The notes under the pieces were generated by a model. That model worked only from the letters and a program-made list of their open reading frames with translations, searched no databases and had not been told where the DNA came from. From Pseudomonas inefficax (GTDB lineage Bacteria > Pseudomonadota > Gammaproteobacteria > Pseudomonadales > Pseudomonadaceae): a stretch of DNA of 64,000 nucleotides. Where the stretch lies: NCBI RefSeq assembly GCF_900277125.1, contig NZ_OPYN01000103.1, positions 34,826 through 98,825 on the forward strand. Direction: 5' to 3'. Positions within the stretch are counted from its first letter, which is position 1. The number at the start of each line of letters is the position of its first letter. A program made the position numbers and the translations under genes. This document shows, piece after piece, positions 44,749 to 53,516 of this stretch.

Positions 44749-45450
44749 GTGAATGTACTGATCGTCCACGCTCACCCCGAGCCGCAATCGTTCACCGCTG
44801 CGCTGCGTGACCAGGCCGTGGAAACCTTCCGCGCCCAGGGCCATCAGGTGCAGGTCAGCGACCTGTACGCCATGGGCTGGAACCCGGTGGCAAGCGCCGA
44901 TGACTTCAGCCAGCGCGAGAACCCGGAGTACCTGGTGTATGCCCTGGAGCAGCGTCAGGGGGTCAAGCGCGGGGCCATTGCCGCGGATATCCAGCAGGAA
45001 CTGGACAAGCTGCTGTGGGCCGACTTGCTGGTGCTGAACTTCCCGATCTTCTGGTTCTCGGCGCCGGCCATGCTCAAGGGCTGGATCGACCGGGTGCTGG
45101 TGTCGGGGGTGTGCTATGGCGGCAAGCGCTTCTACGACCAGGGCGGGTTGGCGGGCAAGAAAGCGCTGGTGACCGTGACCTTGGGTGGGCGCGAGCACAT
45201 GTTTGGTGATGGAGCCATTCACGGGCCGCTGGAGGACATGCTGCGGCCGATCCTGCGCGGCACGCTGGCCTATGTCGGGTTCGAGGTGCTGCCGCCGTTC
45301 GTGGCCTGGCATGTGCCGTATATCAGCGACGAGGCGCGGCAGGGTTTTCTGCAGCAGTATCGGCAGCGCCTGGAGCAGCTCTCGGATGACCAGCCGCTGG
45401 TTTTCCCGCGCCTGGAGCAATTCGATGAGGCGCTTTACCCGCTAACCTGA
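44749..45450 (+). CDS. NAD(P)H:quinone oxidoreductase-like flavoprotein (NQO/MdaB family)
   Basis: 233 aa flavodoxin-like fold: MNVLIVHAHPEPQSFTAALRD phosphate loop, LLVLNFPIFWFSAPAMLKGWIDRV, VTVTLGGREHMFGDGAIHG. NQO family enzymes do two-electron quinone or flavin reduction. A GTG start at 44749 sits 7 bases after GAGGAG (44736-44741); an ATG at 44743 is too close to that site. It ends the eight-gene run; its role in the pathway is not obvious. Confidence 0.85.
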   Translation: MNVLIVHAHPEPQSFTAALRDQAVETFRAQGHQVQVSDLYAMGWNPVASADDFSQRENPEYLVYALEQRQGVKRGAIAADIQQELDKLLWADLLVLNFPIFWFSAPAMLKGWIDRVLVSGVCYGGKRFYDQGGLAGKKALVTVTLGGREHMFGDGAIHGPLEDMLRPILRGTLAYVGFEVLPPFVAWHVPYISDEARQGFLQQYRQRLEQLSDDQPLVFPRLEQFDEALYPLT

Positions 45451-45470
45451 TTTTTCTCCTGTATCAGCCA

Positions 45471-45596
45471 CTGGGGCCGCGTTGCGGCCCTTTCGCGACA
45501 CAAGGCCGCTCCCACAAGGACTGCGCAGCCTTCGAAGCTGGCAGTGCACCTGTGGGAGCGGCCTTGTGTCGCGAAAGGGCTGCAAGGCAGCCCCAA
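45471..45596. repeat. REP pair, GTGTCGCGAAAGGGC class
   Basis: Inverted pair beginning CTGGGGCCGCGTTGCGGCCC and ending GCTGCAAGGCAGCCCC, each with CGCGACACAAGGCCGCTCCC or its complement. Likely transcription end of the preceding operon. The rest of this gap (to 45729) holds no gene. Confidence 0.9.
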
Positions 45597-45729
45597 GGAT
45601 TCGACAGGTTGTCGCGGCCCATCCACCAAAAAACGACCACCCACACATTCGGGGTATGTCCCCCTTCGGCAAATCCCTCGATAGTGCCTCCATCGGCTCG
45701 ATCCCGAGCACTCACACGATGGAGTTGCC

Positions 45730-46833
45730 ATGCGCAAGGTACTGAAGGTGATTGGCGGTCTGCTGCTGGCGTCTGGCGCCAGCCTGGCCCAGGCGGCAGA
45801 GGTGGACAGCGGTAACACGTTGCGGTTGTACAACTGGACCGACTATATCGGCGAAACCACCCTGGCCGATTTCGAGAAGGCCACCGGCATCAAGGTCATC
45901 TACGACACCTTCGACGGCTACGAAACGGTACAGACCAAACTGCTCACCGGCCGCTCCGGCTACGACCTGGTCATGCTCAACGCTGCCCTGGTACCCCCGC
46001 TGATCAGTGCCGGGGTGTTCCAGGCGCTGGACAAGCAGCAACTGCCCAGCTGGCACAACCTCGACCAGCAGGTGGTGAACAACCTGCAAGGCTACGACCC
46101 CGGCCTGAAATATTCGGCGCCCTATACCTGGGGCAGCTCGGGGGTAACCTACAACGTCGACAAGATCACCGCACGCATGCCCGATGCCCCCATCGGCTCG
46201 CTGGCCATGCTGTTCGACCCCAAGATCGTCTCGCGCTTCGCCGACTGCGGCGTCACCCTGATGGACGCACCGACCGAAGTCATTCCGCTGGCCCTGCAGT
46301 ACCTGGGCAAGGACCCACGCAGCGCATCGCCGGCCGACCTCAAGGCGGCCGAACAACTGCTGTTGGGCATTCGCCCGTACATTCGCAAGTTCGACTCGGT
46401 CAACTACCTCACCAGCCTGCCCAATGGCGATGTCTGCCTGGCCCTGACCTGGTCCGGTGACTACGCCACCGCCCAGGCCCGCGCGGTGGAAGCGAAGAAG
46501 GACATCAAGCTGTCGTTCTTCATCCCCCAGGAAGGCTCGCTGATCTGGTTCGACAACCTGTACATCCCCAAGGATGCGCCGCACGCGGCCAATGCCCACC
46601 GCTTCATCGAGTTCCTGCTGCAGCCGCAGACCATGGCCAAGGTCACCGACTACATCCACTACGCCAACAGCAACGCCGCCGCCACCGCGCTGGTGCGCGA
46701 CGAGATCCGCCAGGACCCGGCCATCTACCCCGACGCGCAAACCCGCGAGCGCCTGTTCGCGCAGAAAACCCAGAGCCCTAAGGACATGCGCGCCATCACC
46801 CGGGTCTGGAGCACGGTCAAGACCGGTTTCTGA
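45730..46833 (+). CDS. Polyamine (putrescine/spermidine) ABC transporter periplasmic binding protein, SpuD/PotF-like
   Basis: 367 aa. Signal peptide MRKVLKVIGGLLLASGASLA with cleavage after AQA, then the PotF-type start LRLYNWTDYIGETTLADFEKATGIKVIYDTFDGYE, and family motifs GYDLVMLNAALVPPLI and PQEGSLIWFDNLYIPKDAPHA. Binds putrescine-like polyamines. No potGHI-type ATPase or permease genes are next to it, so it may serve a distant transporter. It is followed after 34 bp by an omega-aminotransferase gene, suggesting one operon for polyamine capture and deamination. Confidence 0.9.
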   Translation: MRKVLKVIGGLLLASGASLAQAAEVDSGNTLRLYNWTDYIGETTLADFEKATGIKVIYDTFDGYETVQTKLLTGRSGYDLVMLNAALVPPLISAGVFQALDKQQLPSWHNLDQQVVNNLQGYDPGLKYSAPYTWGSSGVTYNVDKITARMPDAPIGSLAMLFDPKIVSRFADCGVTLMDAPTEVIPLALQYLGKDPRSASPADLKAAEQLLLGIRPYIRKFDSVNYLTSLPNGDVCLALTWSGDYATAQARAVEAKKDIKLSFFIPQEGSLIWFDNLYIPKDAPHAANAHRFIEFLLQPQTMAKVTDYIHYANSNAAATALVRDEIRQDPAIYPDAQTRERLFAQKTQSPKDMRAITRVWSTVKTGF

Positions 46834-46867
46834 ACACTGCCCAACGATCACTGCCAAGGAGCTGCCC

Positions 46868-48280
46868 ATGGCCACCCCAAGCAAAGCATTCGCCGTTGCC
46901 CACGACCCGCTGGTGGAAGCCGACAAGGCCCACTACATGCACGGCTACCACGTGTTCGACGAGCACCGCGAGCAAGGCGCGCTGAACATCGTTGCCGGCG
47001 AGGGCGCCTACATCCGCGATACCCACGGCAACCGCTTCCTCGATGCCGTCGGCGGCATGTGGTGCACCAACATTGGCCTGGGTCGCGAGGAAATGGCCCT
47101 GGCCATCGCCGACCAGGTACGCCAGCTGGCCTATTCCAACCCGTTCTCCGACATGGCCAACGATGTGGCCATCGAGCTGTGCCAGAAGCTTGCACAGCTG
47201 GCACCGGGCGACCTGAACCATGTGTTCCTCACCACCGGCGGCTCGACCGCGGTCGACACTGCCTACCGGCTGATCCAGTACTACCAGAACTGCCGTGGCA
47301 AGCCGCACAAGAAGCACATCATCGCCCGCTACAACGCCTACCACGGCTCCACCACGCTGACCATGTCGATCGGCAACAAGGCCGCTGACCGGGTGCCGGA
47401 GTTCGATTATCAGCACGACCTGATCCACCACGTGTCCAACCCCAACCCGTACCGCGCCCCGCACGACATGGACGAGGCCGAGTTCCTCGACTTCCTGGTG
47501 GCCGAGTTCGAGGACAAGATCCTCTCGCTGGGGGCCGATAACGTGGCGGCGTTCTTCGCCGAGCCGATCATGGGCTCGGGCGGAGTGATCATTCCGCCCA
47601 AGGGCTATTTCCAGCGCATGTGGCAGCTATGCCAGACCTACGACATCCTGTTCGTCGCCGACGAAGTGGTGACTTCGTTCGGGCGCCTGGGCACCTTCTT
47701 CGCCAGCGAGGAACTGTTCGGCGTAACCCCCGACATCATCACTACCGCCAAGGGCCTGACTTCGGCTTACCTGCCGCTGGGGGCGTGCATCTTCTCCGAG
47801 CGCATCTGGCAAGTGATCGCCGAGCCGGGCAAGGGCCGCTGCTTTACCCACGGCTTTACTTACAGTGGCCACCCGGTGTGCTGCACCGCGGCGCTGAAGA
47901 ACATCGAGATCATCGAGCGCGAGCATTTGCTGGAGCACGTCAAGGATGTTGGCGGCTACCTGGAACAGCGCCTGCAAAGCCTGTGCGAGCTGCCGCTGGT
48001 GGGTGATGTGCGCTGCATGAAGCTGATGGCCTGTGTCGAGTTCGTTGCCGACAAGGCCAGCAAGGCGCTGTTCGCCGACGAAGTGAACATCGGCGAACGC
48101 ATCCACAGCAAGGCCCAGGCCAAAGGGCTGCTGGTGCGGCCGATCATGCACCTGAACGTGATGTCACCGCCGTTGATCATCACCCATGCGCAGGTGGACG
48201 AGATCGTCGAAACCCTGCGCCAGTGCATCATCGAAACCGCGCGCGAACTGACGGCGCTTGGCCTGTACCAGGGCCGATGA
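46868..48280 (+). CDS. Class III omega-aminotransferase (SpuC-like polyamine:pyruvate type)
   Basis: 470 aa. PLP K295 (TTAKGLTSAYLPLGA), D265 (LFVADEVVTSFGRLG) and phosphate-binding GGSTAVD are present. The long form with AHYMHGYHVFDEHREQGALNI at the N-terminus fits diamine/omega-amino-acid:pyruvate transaminases. The start at 46868 follows AAGGAG. The neighbour binding protein points to a polyamine or related diamine as donor. Confidence 0.88.
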   Translation: MATPSKAFAVAHDPLVEADKAHYMHGYHVFDEHREQGALNIVAGEGAYIRDTHGNRFLDAVGGMWCTNIGLGREEMALAIADQVRQLAYSNPFSDMANDVAIELCQKLAQLAPGDLNHVFLTTGGSTAVDTAYRLIQYYQNCRGKPHKKHIIARYNAYHGSTTLTMSIGNKAADRVPEFDYQHDLIHHVSNPNPYRAPHDMDEAEFLDFLVAEFEDKILSLGADNVAAFFAEPIMGSGGVIIPPKGYFQRMWQLCQTYDILFVADEVVTSFGRLGTFFASEELFGVTPDIITTAKGLTSAYLPLGACIFSERIWQVIAEPGKGRCFTHGFTYSGHPVCCTAALKNIEIIEREHLLEHVKDVGGYLEQRLQSLCELPLVGDVRCMKLMACVEFVADKASKALFADEVNIGERIHSKAQAKGLLVRPIMHLNVMSPPLIITHAQVDEIVETLRQCIIETARELTALGLYQGR

Positions 48281-48333
48281 ACCTGGCGCAAAGGGCTGTG
48301 CGCGGGCGTGCCTGGCAGGCTAGACTGCCGGGC

Positions 48334-49167
48334 ATGACCCAGGCCTCCCCCGACACTCCGCTGACCCTTTCACTGGGTGCGCTGCAGCAATGGCATGCGG
48401 CGCTGCAGCGCGCATTGGCCCACAGCGAAACGCCCGAGGCGCTGGCGCATGTGGCAGCGGCCATCGGCCAGCTGGTGCAGGTGGAATCGATGATGATCAG
48501 CCTCGAGTGCCAGGGGCGGGCGCCGCAACTGCTGTACCAGCAAGGCATCCCCGACTTGCACCGCGCCGCCGTGCTGGAGCGCTACTTCAGTGCTGGCTAC
48601 CTGCTCGACCCGTTCTGCCTGGCCGTGCAGAGCGGCCTGGCCGAGGGCTTCTATCACCTGCAGGAAATCGCCCCGGACAACTTCTTCGACAGCGACTATT
48701 ACAAGGCCTACTACCTGGGTACCGGTTGCAGTGAAGACAGCTATTACATCGTCGACCTCAGCGCTGGCCGCAAGTTGTCACTGAGCTTGTTCCAGGGCTG
48801 CAGCGGCACGCGCCTGGGTACGGGGCAGATCGACCTGCTGCGGGCGCTGGAGCCGATGGTACGCGAACTGCTGGGGCGCTACGCCCGCCACCATCTGGAG
48901 CCCGGCCCCGCACTGGCTGAGCGTGGCAGCCTGCAGGCGGCGTTCGACAGTTTTGGCTGCCAGGTGCTGACCGACCGTGAGCGGGAGGTGGCACACATGA
49001 TCTTGCGTGGGCATTCGGTGAAGTCCACCGCGCTGGAGCTGGGCATCTCGCCGGAGACGGTGCGCATGCACCGCAAGAATCTGTACCTGAAGCTGGAGAT
49101 CAACTCTCAGTCGGAGTTGTTTGCGCGGTTTATCGACTGGCTGCGCGGCGGTCACCTGCCGGCCTAG
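48334..49167 (+). CDS. LuxR-family transcriptional regulator
   Basis: 277 aa from ATG 48334, or 296 aa from ATG 48277, which overlaps the aminotransferase stop (ATGA). The N-terminal extra segment is Arg/Ala-rich and does not look like protein, so 48334 is preferred. C-terminal LuxR HTH (residues ~210-270): LTDREREVAHMILRGHSVKSTALELGISPETVRMHRKNLY. The N-terminal ~190 aa is a sensory domain without the classic autoinducer motif. It probably regulates the binding-protein/aminotransferase operon. Confidence 0.82.
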   Translation: MTQASPDTPLTLSLGALQQWHAALQRALAHSETPEALAHVAAAIGQLVQVESMMISLECQGRAPQLLYQQGIPDLHRAAVLERYFSAGYLLDPFCLAVQSGLAEGFYHLQEIAPDNFFDSDYYKAYYLGTGCSEDSYYIVDLSAGRKLSLSLFQGCSGTRLGTGQIDLLRALEPMVRELLGRYARHHLEPGPALAERGSLQAAFDSFGCQVLTDREREVAHMILRGHSVKSTALELGISPETVRMHRKNLYLKLEINSQSELFARFIDWLRGGHLPA

Positions 49168-49213
49168 CAGCAAAGGAGCAACTGCTTACTCAAATCTGAA
49201 AGCTGGCGCGATC

Positions 49214-49302
49214 CCTGTGGGAGCGGGTTCACCCGCGAAGCAGGCACCGCGGTGGATGGCACGGGCTTAGCCCGTGTTCGCGGGTGAACCCGCTCCCACA
49301 GG
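49214..49302. repeat. Compound REP element with nested hairpin, copy 1
   Basis: Perfect 26-bp inverted arms (CCTGTGGGAGCGGGTTCACC then CGCGAA, mirrored at the end) enclose CAGGCACCGCGGTGGATGG and an inner hairpin CACGGGC-TTA-GCCCGTG. Same architecture as the elements at 53.0 and 53.5 kb. It lies between the LuxR and D-serine dehydratase genes. Confidence 0.88.
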
Positions 49303-49327
49303 TACAGCGCTGCCCCCCCAATAATTA

Positions 49328-50662
49328 TCAGTCCCGCCCTTTAGCCAGATAGGCCGCAAACTCCGCCTCCGGCACCATGCTGCCACCGGTCCCCCACACG
49401 AGGTGCGTGGCCCGCTCCATGCGCCCGGCCGACAGGCCCATGCGCGTCAGGTACTCAGGCGATTCAAGCACCTTTACCATGCCCGGCATCCCCGCCAGCG
49501 CCGAAGGCTCCAGCCGCGCGTTCTCCTGGTCATGGGCCAGCACCAACAGCTGGTACAGCGTCTCGTCGCTGACCGTGTAATAACCATCGAGCAAACGCTG
49601 CATCGCCTTGCCGACAAAACCGGAAGGGCGGCCTACCGCCAGGCCGTCGGCGGCGGTCAGGTTGTCGATGCCAAAATCCTGCACGCTGGTGGCGTCATGC
49701 AAACCGCTGTACACCCCCAGGAACATGCATGGCGAGTGGGTGGGCTCGGCGAAGATGCAGTGCACATGGTCGCCCCAGATCAGCTTCAGGCCGAACGCCA
49801 CACCACCCGGGCCGCCGCCGACCCCGCAGGGCAGGTAGACGAACAATGGGTGTTCGGCATCCACCTTGATTCCCGCGGCCTCGAACTGGGCGACCAGCCG
49901 CTCGGCCGCGACGGCATAGCCGAGGAACAGGTGCGGCGAGTTCTCGTCGTCGACGAAGTAGCAGCTCGGGTCCGCCGCCGCCTGCTGGCGCCCTTGCTCC
50001 ACTGCCACGCTGTAGTCGCTTTCGTACTCGACCACGCTCACGCCATGGGCGCGCAGTTTGTCCTTCTTCCACTGGCGGGCATCGGCCGACATGTGCACGG
50101 TGGCCTGGAAACCCAGCCTGGCGCTCATGATGCCGATCGACAGGCCGAGGTTGCCGGTCGAGCCGACCGCAACCTTGTACTGGCTGAAGAACTGCCGGGC
50201 CTGGTCGCTGGCCAATAACCGGTAATCGCTGTCGAGGCTGATCAGGCCTGCCGCCAGGGCCAGGTCTTCTGCATGCTTGAGCACTTCATGAATACCGCCG
50301 CGGGCCTTGATCGAACCGGAGATCGGCAGCTCGCTGTCGGCCTTGAGCCAGAGTGAACCGCTGGCTGGCAGGCCTGCCGCCTGCAGCAAGGTGGCGTGCA
50401 GGGCGGGCAGCGGGCGCAGTGGCGACTCGATGATGCCGCCGCTGGTGGCGGTGTCCGGGAACACCTTGGCCAGGTAAGGGGCAAAGCGGGCCAGCCGCGC
50501 ACTGGCAGCGCTGACATCGGCGGCACTCAGGCCGACATCGGCCAGGGCCTGGGCGGCAGGGGCGATGTGCGGGTTGAACCAGCGGGTTTCGCGCAGGGCC
50601 ACCAGGTCTTCGATCAGGGGGTGGGAGCTGCACCATGCTTGCAGTGTCTTGCCGTGAATCAT
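49328..50662 (-). CDS. dsdA: D-serine dehydratase
   Basis: 444 aa. PLP lysine K119 in [17 protein letters not shown] and the glycine loop [11 protein letters not shown] for the phosphate; [15 protein letters not shown] at the start and [20 protein letters not shown] are family text. Converts D-serine to pyruvate and ammonia in the cytoplasm. The start at 50662 was chosen because the upstream frame lies in a REP. It has no dsdX/dsdC neighbour; together with the periplasmic racemase at 41 kb it adds to D-amino-acid use in this region. Confidence 0.93.
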   Translation of the reverse strand: MIHGKTLQAWCSSHPLIEDLVALRETRWFNPHIAPAAQALADVGLSAADVSAASARLARFAPYLAKVFPDTATSGGIIESPLRPLPALHATLLQAAGLPASGSLWLKADSELPISGSIKARGGIHEVLKHAEDLALAAGLISLDSDYRLLASDQARQFFSQYKVAVGSTGNLGLSIGIMSARLGFQATVHMSADARQWKKDKLRAHGVSVVEYESDYSVAVEQGRQQAAADPSCYFVDDENSPHLFLGYAVAAERLVAQFEAAGIKVDAEHPLFVYLPCGVGGGPGGVAFGLKLIWGDHVHCIFAEPTHSPCMFLGVYSGLHDATSVQDFGIDNLTAADGLAVGRPSGFVGKAMQRLLDGYYTVSDETLYQLLVLAHDQENARLEPSALAGMPGMVKVLESPEYLTRMGLSAGRMERATHLVWGTGGSMVPEAEFAAYLAKGRD

Positions 50663-50722
50663 GCTGGGTTTTCCTGTTGGTTGATGATGGCCGGGGGCGC
50701 ATTCTTCTGGCCTGCGCAGGCC

Positions 50723-50842
50723 CTTGTAGGAGCGGCCTTGTGTCGCGAAAGGGCTGCAAAGCAGCCCCGGCAATTTGTGCATCTGCGCTGAAACCCTGGG
50801 GCTGCCTTGCAGCCCTTTCGCGACACAAGGCCGCTCCTACAA
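50723..50842. repeat. REP pair, CTTGTAGGAGCGGCC class
   Basis: CTTGTAGGAGCGGCCTTGTG with TCGCGAAAGGGCTGCAAAGC and the inverted copy ending GGCCGCTCCTACAA. Both arms carry TAGGAG/CTCCTA in place of TGGGAG/CTCCCA. It lies between dsdA (upstream side) and the end of catR. Confidence 0.9.
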
Positions 50843-50870
50843 TCGACCGCGTTAAGGCCAGGGAGCGCCC

Positions 50871-51743
50871 TCATTCGGCCTGCCGCGCAATCAATGCCAG
50901 GCAGCGCTGCACGATCGGGCTCACATCGCCCTTGCGCCGGCTGAGGATGATCGGGCTGACGGCGCCGCTGTCGAGCAGGCTGACATATTCGATATCGGTG
51001 CGGTGCTGCTGCTGCACCGACGCCGGCACCAGGGTCACGCCTACGCCGACGGCCACCAGGCCGATGGCGGTTTGCAGTTCGTTGGCCCACTGGCTGACGC
51101 GGATGCTCATGCCGTGGTGGGCGAACAGCGCCAGCACATGGTCGGCATAGCTGGGCCGCGGGTTGGCCGGGTAGAGGATGAACGCCTCGTCAGCCAGCTG
51201 GGCAAGTGTAAGCGGGCTGCCCGCCAGAGGGTGGCCCTTGGGCAATACGGCCACCAGCGGGTCCTCGCACAATACTTGCTGGTGAATGGCTGGGTCATCG
51301 ATGCGAATGCGCCCGAAGGCGATGTCGATGCGCCCGCTTTTCAGTGCTTCCACCTGCTGCAGCGTGGTCATTTCGTTCAGGCCCAGTTCCAGCTCGCTGT
51401 CCTGGCGAAGCTCGCGGATCAGCTCCGGCAGCACCTTGTACAGGGTCGAGGGGGCAAAGCCGATCCCCAGCCACTGGCGCCGGCCCTGGCCGATGCGACG
51501 GGTGTTGTCGCTGATGTGCTCCAGCTGCTGCAGCACGGTGCAGCTCTGCTCGTAGAAGAAGCGACCCGCCTCGGTCAGCCGCAGCGGGCGCTCGCGCACC
51601 ACCAGCAAGGTACCGAGCTGGTCCTCGAGTTGGCTGATCTGCCGGCTCAGCGGTGGCTGGGCAATGTGCAGTAGCTCGGCGGCGCGAGTGAAGTTCAGGG
51701 TTTCGGCCAGGACCTTGAAGTAACGCAGGTGGCGCAGCTCCAT
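50871..51743 (-). CDS. catR: LysR-type regulator CatR-like
   Basis: 290 aa. N-terminal wHTH MELRHLRYFKVLAETLNFTRAAELLHIAQPPLSRQISQLE typical of the CatR/BenM branch, then a LysR substrate domain. CatR activates catBC with cis,cis-muconate. It is divergent from catB across 135 bp, with the start GGAGGT site abutting the catB control region. The long frame running on through catB antisense is not part of it. It carries the QPPLSRQI variant characteristic of catechol-branch regulators. Confidence 0.9.
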   Translation of the reverse strand: MELRHLRYFKVLAETLNFTRAAELLHIAQPPLSRQISQLEDQLGTLLVVRERPLRLTEAGRFFYEQSCTVLQQLEHISDNTRRIGQGRRQWLGIGFAPSTLYKVLPELIRELRQDSELELGLNEMTTLQQVEALKSGRIDIAFGRIRIDDPAIHQQVLCEDPLVAVLPKGHPLAGSPLTLAQLADEAFILYPANPRPSYADHVLALFAHHGMSIRVSQWANELQTAIGLVAVGVGVTLVPASVQQQHRTDIEYVSLLDSGAVSPIILSRRKGDVSPIVQRCLALIARQAE

Positions 51744-51878
51744 CAGACCTCCAGGGTATGGTGGGAGATTCATTCGATATTGGACGGCTATCAGGGTCTC
51801 GCGCAATCCTTGAACAAGCAAGTAAATGCACCACTCGGGCCTGCGGCTGGCAGCCCGAAACAACGGGACCTGGCAACA
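51744..51878. promoter_or_regulatory. catR-catB divergent control region
   Basis: 135 bp between the start codons. A short inverted repeat ACC-TCCAG-GGT at 51747-51757 adjoins the catR start and is a candidate CatR recognition site, with the further catB promoter in the ATTCGATATTGG area. Established CatR biology puts a recognition and an activation site here; exact positions are inferred. Confidence 0.4.
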
Positions 51879-53000
51879 ATGACAAGCGCGCTGATTGAAC
51901 GTATCGAGGCAATTATCGTCGACCTGCCGACCATTCGCCCGCACAAGCTGGCGATGCACACCATGCAGCAGCAGACCCTGGTGGTATTGCGCGTTCGCTG
52001 CAGCGATGGCGTGGAAGGCATCGGCGAGGCCACCACCATCGGCGGCCTGGCCTATGGCTACGAAAGCCCCGAGGGCATCAAGGCGAACATCGATGCGCAC
52101 CTGGCGCCGGCCTTGATCGGCCTGCCGGCAGACAATATCAACGCCGCCATGCTCAAGCTGGACAAGCTGGCCAAGGGCAACACCTTTGCCAAGTCGGGTA
52201 TCGAGAGCGCCTTGCTCGATGCCCAGGGCAAGCGCCTGGGCCTGCCAGTCAGCGAACTGCTGGGTGGCCGCGTGCGCGACAGCCTGGAAGTGGCCTGGAC
52301 CTTGGCCAGCGGTGACACCGCCCGCGACATCGGCGAAGCCCTGCACATGCTGGAGATCAAGCGGCATCGGGTATTCAAGCTGAAGATCGGCGCCAACCCG
52401 TTGGCCCAGGACCTCAAGCATGTGGTGGCGATCAAGCGCGAGCTGGGCGACAGGGCCAGCGTGCGGGTGGACGTCAACCAGTACTGGGACGAGTCCCAGG
52501 CCATCCATGCCTGCCAGGTGCTTGGCGATAATGGCATCGACCTGATCGAGCAACCGATTTCGCGTATCAACCGCAGCGGCCAGGTGCGCCTGAACCAGCG
52601 CAGCCCGGCGCCGATCATGGCCGACGAGTCGATCGAAAGCGTCGAGGACGCCTTCAGCCTGGCTGCCATTGGCGCGGCCAGCATCTTCGCCCTGAAAATC
52701 GCCAAGAACGGCGGCCCGCGCGCTGTACTGCGCACCGCGCAAATCGCCGAGGCTGCCGGCATCGCCCTGTATGGCGGGACCATGCTCGAAGGCTCGATCG
52801 GCACCCTGGCTTCGGCTCATGCCTTCCTGACCCTGCGCCAGCTCACCTGGGGCACCGAGCTGTTCGGGCCGCTGCTGCTGACCGAAGAAATCGTCAACGA
52901 GCCGCCGCAGTACCGCGACTTCCAGCTGCACATTCCACGTACACCAGGCCTGGGCCTGACCCTGGATGAACAGCGCCTGGCGCGCTTCGCCCGCCGCTGA
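51879..53000 (+). CDS. catB: Muconate cycloisomerase I
   Basis: 373 aa, enolase superfamily. All catalytic residues match the known P. putida enzyme numbering: K167 and K169 (FKLKIG), metal ligands D198, E224, D249, and K273 (ALKIAKNGG). Converts cis,cis-muconate to (4S)-muconolactone in the ortho-cleavage branch of the beta-ketoadipate pathway. The start at 51879 (MTSALIERIEAIIVDLPTIR) agrees with known CatB starts. About 150 bp with a compound REP separates it from catC. Confidence 0.97.
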   Translation: MTSALIERIEAIIVDLPTIRPHKLAMHTMQQQTLVVLRVRCSDGVEGIGEATTIGGLAYGYESPEGIKANIDAHLAPALIGLPADNINAAMLKLDKLAKGNTFAKSGIESALLDAQGKRLGLPVSELLGGRVRDSLEVAWTLASGDTARDIGEALHMLEIKRHRVFKLKIGANPLAQDLKHVVAIKRELGDRASVRVDVNQYWDESQAIHACQVLGDNGIDLIEQPISRINRSGQVRLNQRSPAPIMADESIESVEDAFSLAAIGAASIFALKIAKNGGPRAVLRTAQIAEAAGIALYGGTMLEGSIGTLASAHAFLTLRQLTWGTELFGPLLLTEEIVNEPPQYRDFQLHIPRTPGLGLTLDEQRLARFARR

Positions 53001-53028
53001 GTCACGCTGGCTGAAAGAACACACAACC

Positions 53029-53116
53029 CCTGTGGGAGCGGCTTCAGCCGCGAAGCAGGCGACACGGTGGATGGCACGGGCTTCGCCTGTGTTCGCGGGT
53101 AAACCCGCTCCCACAG
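53029..53116. repeat. Compound REP element with nested hairpin, copy 2 (inside catBC)
   Basis: Arms CCTGTGGGAGCGGCTTCAGC with CGCGAA and TTCGCGGGTAAACCCGCTCC with CACAG. Inner hairpin CACGGGC-TTC-GCCTGTG. The two arms have each drifted to a different self-pairing core (GGCTTCAGCC versus GGGTTTACCC). Sits between catB and catC and could change the catC:catB ratio. Confidence 0.85.
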
Positions 53117-53150
53117 TGTTCGCGCCAAATCAGAGAAAGGAGAAACCCGC

Positions 53151-53441
53151 ATGTTGTTCCACGTGAAGATGACCGTGAAACTGCCGGTCGACATGGACCC
53201 GGCCAAGGCCGCCCGGCTCAAGGCCGACGAAAAGGAACTGGCCCAGCGCCTGCAGCGCGAAGGTACCTGGCGCCACCTGTGGCGCATTGCCGGCCACTAC
53301 GCCAACTACAGCGTGTTCGATGTACCCAGCGTCGAGGCGCTGCACGATACCCTGATGCAGCTGCCGTTGTTCCCGTACATGGACATCGAGGTCGATGGCC
53401 TTTGTCGGCACCCCTCGTCGATTCACAGCGACGACCGCTGA
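53151..53441 (+). CDS. catC: Muconolactone delta-isomerase
   Basis: 96 aa, exact family length. Typical start MLFHVKMTVKLPVDMDPAKA, and middle EGTWRHLWRIAGHYANYSVF, which includes the active-site His/Glu region of muconolactone isomerase. Isomerises muconolactone to 3-oxoadipate enol-lactone; forms decamers. AAAGGAGAAA upstream is a strong ribosome site. No catA follows: the next gene is an unrelated acetyltransferase. Confidence 0.96.
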   Translation: MLFHVKMTVKLPVDMDPAKAARLKADEKELAQRLQREGTWRHLWRIAGHYANYSVFDVPSVEALHDTLMQLPLFPYMDIEVDGLCRHPSSIHSDDR

Positions 53442-53516
53442 GTCGCGCCTGTCCAGACGCCGGGGCTCGCAGTCACCGCCAGCGTGCGTTGCAAAACAGC
53501 TGGCCCTGAAGGGGAA

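Noticed and set aside
48277..48333. Upstream start for the LuxR regulator overlapping the aminotransferase stop
   Set aside because: Added residues are Arg/Ala-rich and unlike the family N-terminus, though ATGA coupling keeps it possible.
50871..53114. Apparent 747-aa fusion reaching from beyond catB into CatR
   Set aside because: The upper part is antisense to catB; CatR starts at 51743 with GGAGGT and the normal LysR N-terminus.
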